The position numbers were made by a program, and so were the translations under genes. A stretch of DNA of 11,668 nucleotides from a bacterium (GTDB taxonomy: Bacteria > Cyanobacteriota > Vampirovibrionia > Gastranaerophilales > Gastranaerophilaceae), in NCBI GenBank assembly GCA_017995595.1, contig JAGOIO010000022.1, forward strand, positions 1-11,668. The letters are read 5' to 3'. Below the pieces are notes generated by a model that worked only from the letters and a program-made list of their open reading frames with translations, did not search any database and was not told the DNA's origin. This document shows, one piece after another, positions 5,869-11,668 of the stretch (position 1 is the first letter of the stretch; each line of letters starts with the position of its first letter).

Positions 5869-6555
5869 CTATATCTTTTTTGAATTTTTTGCAAGTGTTA
5901 TAAAATCTTTTGCTAAATTTACAGGAACTGCAAAACCAATACCAATATTTGAATGATTATTGTCAGGATTGTATATAGATTGGCTTATACCGATGACTTC
6001 GCCCTCTGAATTCAATAACGGCCCGCCTGAATTTCCGGGATTTATTGCCGCATCTGTTTGAATTTTATTTTTTGCATAGTCAATTCTTGAAACTATGCCT
6101 TGCGTTAATGTTCCGGAGAACCCAAATGGATTTCCTATCGCCAAAACTTTTTGCCCAACTTTTATTGTTGAAGAATCACCAAGATTTATCACTTGAAGGT
6201 TTGTTTTAGGATTAATTTTTAAAATCGCTAAGTCATTGTTATCACCTAATATTGCAAGAACTTTTGCCTTATAGACTTTTCCGGAATAAATTGTAACATC
6301 AATATCTTTTGAATCTTCGATTACATGAGAACTTGTAAGAATTGTTCCGTTTGATTTTATCACGCAACCTGTTCCGCTTGAAACTCCGTCCGGTAATTGT
6401 GCATCAATAGACACTATTGACGGATTTATTTTTTCATATACGTTTATGTTTATACGTTCATCTTCATCATACATTTGAGCATATACATTATTCTGCACAG
6501 CAAATGCACAAAATATCATCATGTATATAAAAACTTTTTTTAACATTTTTCTCAT
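5869..6555 (-). CDS. Exported trypsin-like serine protease (HtrA-type catalytic domain, no PDZ)
   Basis: A secreted or membrane-tethered S1C-type serine protease. An N-terminal signal (basic MRKMLKK, hydrophobic core VFIYMMIFCAFAV, likely cleavage after VYA) precedes the protease domain. Numbered from the upstream GTG, the triad is His79 (TSSHVIED), Asp110 (NNDLAILKI) and Ser178 (NPGNSGGPL), all intact, with AIGNPFGFSGTLTQGIVS typical of DegP/HtrA relatives. At about 228 residues it stops right after the catalytic domain (GIGFAVPVNLAKDFI), with no PDZ domain and so no usual peptide-sensing module. A protein quality-control role outside the membrane is likely by family. I prefer ATG at 6555 because GAGGGG (6561-6566, minus strand) lies five bases upstream. 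GTG at 6561 would overlap that SD. It is divergent from ycf23. Confidence 0.9.
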   Translation of the reverse strand: MRKMLKKVFIYMMIFCAFAVQNNVYAQMYDEDERININVYEKINPSIVSIDAQLPDGVSSGTGCVIKSNGTILTSSHVIEDSKDIDVTIYSGKVYKAKVLAILGDNNDLAILKINPKTNLQVINLGDSSTIKVGQKVLAIGNPFGFSGTLTQGIVSRIDYAKNKIQTDAAINPGNSGGPLLNSEGEVIGISQSIYNPDNNHSNIGIGFAVPVNLAKDFITLAKNSKKI

Positions 6556-6560
6556 AAGCA

Positions 6561-6566
6561 CCCCTC
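6561..6566 (-). promoter_or_regulatory. Ribosome binding site deciding the protease start
   Basis: GAGGGG on the minus strand lies five bases before ATG 6555-6553. The competing GTG (6561-6559) overlaps it, which favours the ATG. Confidence 0.6.
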
Positions 6567-6634
6567 ACCGATGATATTTTTTACCATATTCTTATTTTTT
6601 AAAATATTCCTTTTTACAAAATATTTGTTAGTTA

Positions 6635-6664
6635 TTGCCAATATTAAAATTTTAATGGTACAAT
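6635..6664 (+). promoter_or_regulatory. Promoter of ycf23 with a palindrome in its spacer
   Basis: TTGCCA (6635-6640) and TACAAT (6659-6664) are separated by 18 bp, a good housekeeping-type promoter giving a leader of about 42 bases. The spacer holds the perfect 14-bp palindrome ATTAAAATTTTAAT (6643-6656), a possible repressor site, although its AT-only content lowers its weight. Confidence 0.65.
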
Positions 6665-6712
6665 ATAGAAAAATAAAAATTCAGATGTGAATTACATGCG
6701 AAAGGAGAAAAC

Positions 6713-7483
6713 ATGAACAGAATAGATTCATTTAGAGAAGATTTAAAAGCAAAAAGAGCGGTAAAAATTATCGCAGGTATAAGTAATTTTGATATGGAAA
6801 ATATCAAAAAAGTTATCATGGCTGCTACAGAAGCTAAAGCTTCTGCAGTTGATATTTCAGCAAGCAGAGAAGTTATTGAATATGCAAGAAGTTTGACAGA
6901 TTTGCCAATCTTTGTTTCATCAGTTGTTCCTGAAGAACTTGCTGAAGCTGTAAGAATGGGTGCTGATGCTATTGAACTTGGCAATTTTGATATTATGTAC
7001 AGATCAGGTTCTAGAATTAGTGCAAGCGAAGTTTTGGAATTGACAAAGAAAACATTGTCTTTAATTGACAAAGATTCAACATTTATGTCAGTTACAATTC
7101 CAGGACACATTTCAGTTTCTGAACAAATTGACCTTGCAAGAGAACTTGAAGCTTTGAATATTGATTTGATTCAAACAGAAGGTTCTGCTATGGTTGCTGA
7201 TTCAGAAAAGCATGAAGGTGCTAGAGGTTTGTTAGAAACTGCTCAAATTTCAATTGCAAACACTATCGAAATTGCAAGAAACACAACTATTCCTGTAATG
7301 ACTTCTAGTGGAATTACACCTACAACTGCATCACTTGCTTTTGCTTCAGGTGCTAGTGCAATCGGTGTTGGCTCTTGTATTAACAAGTTAGATTCAACTC
7401 TTGCTATGGTTGCTGTTGCAAGAAGTTTAGTTGAAATCGCTTCAAGAGACTCTATCTCTAAGAAAGATGCTGTTTTAGCTTAA
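6713..7483 (+). CDS. ycf23: Ycf23 / DUF561 family TIM-barrel protein
   Basis: A 256-residue protein, the usual full length of DUF561. Characteristic stretches: KIIAGISNFDMENIKKV (16-32), SAVDISA, LPIFVSSVVPEELAEAV, GADAIELGNFD, SVTIPGHI, LIQTEGS and a C-terminal phosphate-binding-type loop SGITPTTASLAFASGASAIGVGSCINKL. The fold is expected to be a (beta/alpha)8 barrel resembling HisA/ThiG-like enzymes. The reaction is not known for any member that I can name with confidence. The family is conserved in cyanobacteria and many plastids, which makes it the best taxonomic marker here. AAGGAG at 6702-6707 and the promoter at 6635 suggest good expression. It is monocistronic, ended by the hairpin at 7511, and divergent from the protease gene. 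Confidence 0.9.
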   Translation: MNRIDSFREDLKAKRAVKIIAGISNFDMENIKKVIMAATEAKASAVDISASREVIEYARSLTDLPIFVSSVVPEELAEAVRMGADAIELGNFDIMYRSGSRISASEVLELTKKTLSLIDKDSTFMSVTIPGHISVSEQIDLARELEALNIDLIQTEGSAMVADSEKHEGARGLLETAQISIANTIEIARNTTIPVMTSSGITPTTASLAFASGASAIGVGSCINKLDSTLAMVAVARSLVEIASRDSISKKDAVLA

Positions 7484-7510
7484 CTTGTTTAATTTAATAA
7501 TTAAATTTAT

Positions 7511-7549
7511 AAAAAGCCTGAATTTTGAGTTTCAAAATTCAGGCTTTTT
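7511..7549. terminator. 18-bp bidirectional terminator between ycf23 and the FAD dehydrogenase
   Basis: Bases 7511-7528 and 7532-7549 pair perfectly over 18 bp with loop GTT. The stem ends in A5/T5, so both strands carry a U-run. It serves the two convergent genes. Confidence 0.92.
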
Positions 7550-7576
7550 TATTTTATTTATTTAACTATTTTGATT

Positions 7577-8950
7577 TTATCTTGCACAGATTGTTCTTGC
7601 GACATGAACTCCTGAAGCAGAAGCTTGAATTAAGCCTCTTGTAACACCTGCTCCGTCTCCGATTGTAAACAAGTTTTTTACACCTTCTGTTTCAAGTTCA
7701 TTTGTCAATTTTACTCTTCCTGAGTAGAATTTAACTTCTACACCATAAAGAAGTGTATATCTTGAAGCAGTACCCGGAGCAATTTTATCAAGTGCATAAA
7801 GCATTTCGATTATACTTGTCAACTGTCTGTATGGAAGTACCAAGCTTAAATCTCCGGGAGTTGCTGACGGTAATGTCGGCATTATTGTACTTGACTTAAT
7901 TCTTTCAACTGTTGAACGTTTTCCGTCTAACAAGTCTCCGAATCTTTGAACAAGAACTCCGCCTGCTAACATATTGGCAAGTCTTGCCACATGTTGACCG
8001 TAGGCAATAGGTTCTTTGAAAGGTTCTGTAAATTGTTCTGAAACTAAAAGTGCAAAGTTTGTATTTGCTGTTCTTTTTGTTGCATAACTATGTCCGTTTA
8101 CTGTTAAAATTCCATTATAATTTTCACTTACAACTTCACCATAAGGATTCATACAAAAAGTTCTGACTTCATCTCCAAATGTTGGTGAATAATAAATCAA
8201 TTTTGATTCATATAATTTTTCTGTAATTGGTTCAAATACAGGAGCTGGAAGTTCTACTCTTACTCCGATATCTACTGCATTATTTACCATTCCTATTTTA
8301 TTTTCAGAAAATTCAGAAGTTAACCAATCCGCACCCTCTCTACCGGGGGCTATTATTATATATTCAGCAGTTATTGTCTTTCCTTTTTTAGTCGTAAATC
8401 CTTTTACTTGACCATTTTCAACAATAAGTTTATCTGCGGATTCCTCATTTAAAATTGTAATCTTATCATTCAAATAATCTTGCATATTTTTCAAGACATC
8501 AAGACTTCTCTCTGTTCCAAGGTGTCTCACAGGCGAGTGAACGAGTTTTAATTCGGCAAGTGTTGCTTGGTGTGCAATATCTGCATAATCCTCTTTATTC
8601 GTCCCATAAACAACGTCTGTTGCACCAAATTGCAAATACATTTTGTCTGTATAATCAATTAAATCTTCTACGTCTTTTCTTTCCATGTAGTCAACCAAAT
8701 GACCACCTACATCTGGAGTTAATGTTAATTTTCCGTCAGAAAATGCTCCTGCTCCACCCCAGCCACACAATAAACCGCAAGTTTTACAACCCGGACATTG
8801 TTTGTAACCGTCTCTCAAAAAACATTTTCTTTTTTCTATTCTTTTTCCTTTATCAATTAAAACAACTTTCCAATCAGGTTTTAATTTCATAATTTCTAAT
8901 GCGGTAAATATTCCCGCAGGCCCTGCTCCAACTATTGCTACATTATACAT
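7577..8950 (-). CDS. FAD-dependent dehydrogenase (COG2509 type)
   Basis: A 457-residue cytoplasmic flavoprotein. The N-terminal Rossmann motif VAIVGAGPAGIFTALEI (4-20) and the end motif LFTIGDGAGVTRGLIQASASG bind FAD. GWGGAGAFSDGKLTL (63-77) is diagnostic of the COG2509 "uncharacterised FAD-dependent dehydrogenase" group. A cysteine cluster C43, C52, C55, C58 and C62 precedes that motif. Such cysteines occur in relatives and could bind a metal or an Fe-S cluster or be redox active. IIIAPGREGADWL and a central domain with GVRVELP and FCMNPYGEV also fit. The substrate is unknown. The start ATG at 8950 is natural because the Rossmann strand begins at residue 3. No clear SD is present; see the candidate promoter at 9081. 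It is convergent with ycf23 and downstream of the transpeptidase gene behind a terminator. Confidence 0.9.
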   Translation of the reverse strand: MYNVAIVGAGPAGIFTALEIMKLKPDWKVVLIDKGKRIEKRKCFLRDGYKQCPGCKTCGLLCGWGGAGAFSDGKLTLTPDVGGHLVDYMERKDVEDLIDYTDKMYLQFGATDVVYGTNKEDYADIAHQATLAELKLVHSPVRHLGTERSLDVLKNMQDYLNDKITILNEESADKLIVENGQVKGFTTKKGKTITAEYIIIAPGREGADWLTSEFSENKIGMVNNAVDIGVRVELPAPVFEPITEKLYESKLIYYSPTFGDEVRTFCMNPYGEVVSENYNGILTVNGHSYATKRTANTNFALLVSEQFTEPFKEPIAYGQHVARLANMLAGGVLVQRFGDLLDGKRSTVERIKSSTIMPTLPSATPGDLSLVLPYRQLTSIIEMLYALDKIAPGTASRYTLLYGVEVKFYSGRVKLTNELETEGVKNLFTIGDGAGVTRGLIQASASGVHVARTICAR

Positions 8951-9080
8951 TTTTACTCTATTACAACCCGTTTATTCAGGTCGCCTTTCCTTATTCCTGT
9001 GTACCTTTTACTTTTATCCTTTTGTCGTATCGGCTTAATCAGATTTCTGAACTCAATTTTTAATCAGACCAAACCGTAGC

Positions 9081-9109
9081 ATTATAACCCAAAATAAATA
9101 AAAAATAAA
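9081..9109 (-). promoter_or_regulatory. Candidate promoter of the FAD dehydrogenase, bracketed by inverted half-sites
   Basis: On the minus strand TATAAT (9086-9081) has a weak -35 TTTATT (9109-9104) at 17 bp. Perfect inverted half-sites AAACCGT (9071-9077) and ACGGTTT (9110-9116) lie on either side, one over the predicted start and one just upstream of the -35. This is a plausible operator pair. The leader to ATG 8950 would be about 125 bases. An alternative is TGTAAT (8965-8960), which would give an almost leaderless message. Confidence 0.45.
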
Positions 9110-9135
9110 ACGGTTTATTAAAAATCTTTTACTAA

Positions 9136-9174
9136 AAAAGGTGTAACTCACTAATTTAGCGAATTACACCTTTT
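9136..9174 (-). terminator. Terminator of the L,D-transpeptidase gene
   Basis: AAAAGGTGTAA (9136-9146) and TTACACCTTTT (9164-9174) pair over 11 bp. The inner CTCACTAA / TTAGCGAA can continue the stem with two mismatches. The minus strand then reads six T (9139-9134). It separates the transpeptidase from the FAD dehydrogenase. Confidence 0.88.
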
Positions 9175-9192
9175 AATTATTCATTTTTTAAA

Positions 9193-10329
9193 TTAATTAA
9201 ACCACGTTGTCGGTTTGTACCAACAAACAGCAGGAATCTGTTTGGGTGCAGGTTTTCTTCTGTGTGCAAGTTCTACTGCTCTTTGTCTTTCTTCTATCTT
9301 ACTGATTTTTTTGTTTTGACTATTATCCCTGTAATGTGTTACAAACTTTGTTTGACCGTTTCTTATCTGTAATCTTAATTCATTTCCTTGTTCTTCCGGT
9401 AATATATAAACCATTGAACCTTTTTTGATACCATATTTATTTGCCATTTCTTCAAAAGCTTTGCCGGGAATGTTTACGCAACCCATGCTCTGTCTGTTAT
9501 CAGATAATTTTCCGTTATTATAAAATCTATTTCTATTTTCTGCATCTGCTGTTTTGTGTATGGCTTGAAATGATGTTGTTAATTTTTTCTTACCTTTTGA
9601 ACCAGGCAAATCTTTTCGTTGTTGAACATCAGGGTCATCTGTTTCTCCTGAGTTTCCTAAAAAGAATGCACCATTTAAATTATTACTTTTTGAACTAATT
9701 TCAAATTGTCCTGGAACTGTTGTATATCCTTTACGAGCAACCTTTTTATCTGCTGCAAATGCTCTTGACAAACTGTCGCCTTTTGTCGCTCCAATTAATG
9801 CCTCATAAGTCTTTACAGGTTTTCCTGCCTTGTTATAAACCGTAACTGTACATTTATTTTTATCTACTATTACATAATTCCCTTTGGCATGCTTTTTGTT
9901 AAATTCAATTACTCGACTTTTATTATCTTTTATTGAATTTATTTTATCCATTTCTTGTGATTGCTTCCACAATTTTGATTCTTTCATTATTTCCGTTTTT
10001 GAACGAATTGTATCAGAATAAGCATTATCCTTTACTGCTGTATCTCTTTTAGAAAACTCTTTATTAATTTTGCTAAACGTTATTGTATCCATTTTTAAAG
10101 AATTATTTGCTTTTTTTGCTTCAAAAAGCTTTACCGTATTTCCGCTCTTGCTAAAATACTTTTTTTGAAAGTCTTGTACATTGGAACAACCGTTCAAATC
10201 TGACAAACGCTTCATTTCATTTATTATATCACTACCGGTAATTGAATTGTCGCCCTTTGCTCTTAAACTATCTTTTGCAACTTTCCAAGGACTGTCTCCA
10301 TTTTGAATCTGTCTGATTGCATTTGTCAT
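9193..10329 (-). CDS. L,D-transpeptidase (YkuD) catalytic domain protein with LysM-like N-terminus
   Basis: A 378-residue protein. Residues about 150-312 form a YkuD domain: YVIVDKNKCTVTVYNKAGK at the start, VPGQFEISSK (205-214), catalytic His258 (QAIHKTAD) and nucleophile Cys284 in SMGCVNIP. The family motif is [ST]HGCxN, so here Met282 replaces the motif His while the Cys/His pair remains. YkuD enzymes make 3-3 peptidoglycan cross-links or attach proteins to the wall, outside the membrane. The N-terminus (IQNGDSPWKVAKDSL, 8-22) resembles a LysM or similar binding module, followed by a charged helical linker (about 60-150). I see no signal peptide or anchor, so the route to the wall is unexplained. 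The tail ends AVCWYKPTTWFN. An SD-like AGAGG (10339-10343) lies nine bases before the ATG. It is divergent from rsmI. Confidence 0.85.
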   Translation of the reverse strand: MTNAIRQIQNGDSPWKVAKDSLRAKGDNSITGSDIINEMKRLSDLNGCSNVQDFQKKYFSKSGNTVKLFEAKKANNSLKMDTITFSKINKEFSKRDTAVKDNAYSDTIRSKTEIMKESKLWKQSQEMDKINSIKDNKSRVIEFNKKHAKGNYVIVDKNKCTVTVYNKAGKPVKTYEALIGATKGDSLSRAFAADKKVARKGYTTVPGQFEISSKSNNLNGAFFLGNSGETDDPDVQQRKDLPGSKGKKKLTTSFQAIHKTADAENRNRFYNNGKLSDNRQSMGCVNIPGKAFEEMANKYGIKKGSMVYILPEEQGNELRLQIRNGQTKFVTHYRDNSQNKKISKIEERQRAVELAHRRKPAPKQIPAVCWYKPTTWFN

Positions 10330-10394
10330 AATGATTTTCCTCTATCTCTCGTATAAAAATCTCTTTAAATATCTCTAAAATTAGTGTCTATATT

Positions 10395-10408
10395 CATGTA
10401 AAAACATG
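10395..10408. promoter_or_regulatory. Palindromic site between divergent transpeptidase and rsmI genes
   Basis: CATGT-AAAA-ACATG is a perfect 5-bp dyad in the 132-bp divergent intergenic region, upstream of both genes. It could be an operator. With this length it could also be chance in AT-rich DNA. Confidence 0.3.
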
Positions 10409-10449
10409 TCAGGTGCGAAAATTGCCTGTTTTTATTAATTTTTTTTTGA

Positions 10450-10455
10450 TATTAT
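10450..10455 (+). promoter_or_regulatory. -10 TATTAT placed for a leaderless rsmI transcript
   Basis: TATTAT ends six bases before ATG 10462, which places the predicted transcription start at the A of the start codon. The bases upstream are almost all T, so no SD exists. The -35 is poor. Confidence 0.5.
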
Positions 10456-10461
10456 TGTTTT

Positions 10462-11277
10462 ATGGAAGAAAATGTAAAATTTTATATTGTACCTACTCCG
10501 ATTGGAAATTTAAACGATATCACAAATCGTGCTATTTCTATCTTAAATTCAGTTGACATTATCGCTTGCGAAGATTGCAGAACTACTCAAAATCTTCTTA
10601 ATCATTTCGATATAAAAACAAAAACTGTTTCTTACCATAAATTCAATGAAAAAGAACGTGTAAAGCTTTTTCTTGACATAATTTCTGAAGGAAAAACCGT
10701 TGCTCTTGTCTCTGATGCTGGAACTCCTCTCATTTGCGACCCTGGGTCTGTTCTGGTCGAAGAATTAAGAAAAAATAATGTCAAAATCTCCGCTCTACCA
10801 GGTGCTAATGCTGTTATAACTTTCCTTTCTCAAATTCCAAGAACTGGTGAAGACTTCGCCTTTGTTGGATTTTTACCAAAAACTGATTCTCAAATAAAAA
10901 ATTTATTACAAAACTTTTCTCACACAAACACCGTTTTTTACGATTCTCCAAACAGATTACTAAAAACTCTAGATTGTATTAAAAGCTTTAATCCAAACGC
11001 TAAAATCGCTGTCGGAAGAGAATTAACTAAAATCTTTGAAGAAATAATCGTCGATTCTGTTGACAATGTAATTAATTATTTTCAATCACACGTCTTAAAA
11101 GGCGAAATCGTTGCCATGCTATACGCAAAAACCCCTGAAAACTTCGCTCAAGACGAAATCTTAAACAAAATTAAAATCCTTCAAGACAAAAAATTCTCTG
11201 CTAAAGATATTTCTATAATCCTTTCTTCTCTTTATAATTTAAAAAAAAATGAGATTTATAAACTTACAAGTAAATAA
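10462..11277 (+). CDS. rsmI: 16S rRNA (cytidine(1402)-2'-O)-methyltransferase RsmI
   Basis: A 271-residue SAM-dependent methyltransferase of the tetrapyrrole-methylase-like class. It adds the 2'-O-methyl group to C1402 in the decoding centre of 16S rRNA. Hallmarks in order: FYIVPTPIGNLNDIT (7-21), CEDCRTTQNLL (36-46), VALVSDAGTPLICDPG (about 80-95), ALPGANAVITFLSQ, FAFVGFLP, TVFYDSPNRL and VGRELTKIFEE. Length and motif order are normal. The C-terminal 45 residues form the small helical RsmI tail domain. No SD precedes the ATG, and a -10 hexamer sits where a leaderless message would begin. It is divergent from the transpeptidase, with no clear functional link. Confidence 0.97.
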   Translation: MEENVKFYIVPTPIGNLNDITNRAISILNSVDIIACEDCRTTQNLLNHFDIKTKTVSYHKFNEKERVKLFLDIISEGKTVALVSDAGTPLICDPGSVLVEELRKNNVKISALPGANAVITFLSQIPRTGEDFAFVGFLPKTDSQIKNLLQNFSHTNTVFYDSPNRLLKTLDCIKSFNPNAKIAVGRELTKIFEEIIVDSVDNVINYFQSHVLKGEIVAMLYAKTPENFAQDEILNKIKILQDKKFSAKDISIILSSLYNLKKNEIYKLTSK

Positions 11278-11532
11278 ATTTTTGCCTAATATTCTTTGAA
11301 AACAATGTTTTTGGCGATTTATTACGAAATGTAACAAAATAAACAAAGTCTGAAATCGGAGGTTGAGTATATACTTTATATATATACAAGAAGAAAAACA
11401 AAACAGAGAGCAAACATTAAATAGACACGAGAGACATTAAAGAGAACACACACACCGTTTAAATAAAGAGAGATATAGTTAACCTTCCTAACACACCTTA
11501 TTAAATTCCTTTCCTTAACAAAATTTTTAAAA
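11278..11532 (+). ncRNA. Gene-free region, possible small RNA or attenuator ending at the 11533 terminator
   Basis: No gene is visible. The stretch from about 11388 to 11450 is almost free of T on the plus strand and very rich in A, unlike the rest of the window. Upstream lie CGGAGG (11357-11362) and the dyad GTATATA (11367-11373) / TATATAC (11381-11387). GGAGGTT (11358-11364) is complementary to AACCTCC (11531-11537), which is the start of the terminator stem, so an alternative fold is possible. No SD-plus-start pair gives a convincing reading frame. The RNA call is tentative. Confidence 0.25.
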
Positions 11533-11561
11533 CCTCCAAATTTTTTGGAGGCTTTTTTTTT
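11533..11561 (+). terminator. Strong rho-independent terminator near the right edge
   Basis: CCTCCAAA (11533-11540) pairs with TTTGGAGG (11544-11551) around loop TTT, followed by C and nine T. It may end rsmI with a long 3' UTR or a separate small RNA. Confidence 0.9.
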
Positions 11562-11562
11562 C

Positions 11563-11580
11563 GCTTTTCTGAAGAAAAGC
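11563..11580. repeat. 8-bp inverted repeat directly after the terminator
   Basis: GCTTTTCT (11563-11570) and AGAAAAGC (11573-11580) are separated by GA. It is a tight dyad that could be a second hairpin. I see no supported feature in the remaining bases to 11668. Confidence 0.5.
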
Positions 11581-11668
11581 TTGGCAAAAGACTTTCCACA
11601 GGCAGCTCATTAAATCGCTAAAGCAAAACAGATTTATGTCTTTTTGAGGAAGAAAAGAAACAAAAGAA

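Noticed and set aside
6652..7110. Minus-strand frame of 152 codons opposite ycf23
   Set aside because: Antisense shadow of a clearly identified gene, with no SD or family features.
11363..11440. Small frame starting at TTG 11363
   Set aside because: The GGAGG touches the TTG with no spacing, the product is about 25 residues, and no family features are seen.
11527..11668. Minus-strand frame open to the right edge (about 46 codons, ending at TAA 11529-11527)
   Set aside because: It runs straight through the plus-strand terminator hairpin, has an odd Cys/Phe/Lys composition and no recognisable motif.

Overview
The window is about 11.7 kb of AT-rich bacterial DNA. It holds eleven protein-coding genes, one of them cut by the left edge, and no rRNA or tRNA gene that I can see. 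The best lineage clue is a clear Ycf23 (DUF561) gene, a family known mainly from cyanobacteria and plastids. The cyanobacterial look of the first dehydrogenase agrees with this. Together with the low GC content, I infer a non-photosynthetic relative of cyanobacteria, of the Gastranaerophilales / Melainabacteria (Vampirovibrionia) type. This rests on recognising the families, not on a database search.

Layout, left to right. (1) On +: the C-terminal half of an MDR dehydrogenase, apparently cut short by an in-frame TGA, then a terminator. (2) On +: a polytopic GT-C-like membrane protein and a patatin-like lipase. (3) A 295-bp AT-rich gap with several inverted repeats and a terminator. (4) On +: an HPP-like membrane protein built from two similar halves, then an unrecognised Gly/Ala/Ser-rich protein with a tandem repeat and a Gly6...Cys tail. 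(5) On -, convergent with that block and sharing a 16-bp hairpin terminator with it: a double zinc-ribbon protein and, upstream of it, an exported trypsin-like serine protease. (6) On +, divergent from the protease: ycf23 with a good promoter and Shine-Dalgarno (SD), then an 18-bp bidirectional terminator. (7) On -: a COG2509-type FAD dehydrogenase and, upstream behind its own terminator, an L,D-transpeptidase (YkuD) domain protein. (8) On +, divergent: rsmI, then 391 bp without a gene but with a strong terminator that may end a small RNA.

Most genes look like single transcription units bounded by hairpins, so there is no obvious pathway cluster. Two classes of translation start stand out. 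Five genes (4897, 5796-, 6555-, 6713, 10329-) have SD sequences. Four or five others (648, 2252, 3744, 10462 and perhaps 8950-) have none, and at three of them a -10 hexamer lies 6-7 bases before the start codon, as expected for leaderless mRNAs.

I did not find a convincing new multi-gene system. The observations most worth following are the unknown repeat protein, the apparent nonsense codon in the dehydrogenase, the leaderless starts, the internally duplicated HPP-like protein, and the transpeptidase with no signal peptide and an altered active-site motif.
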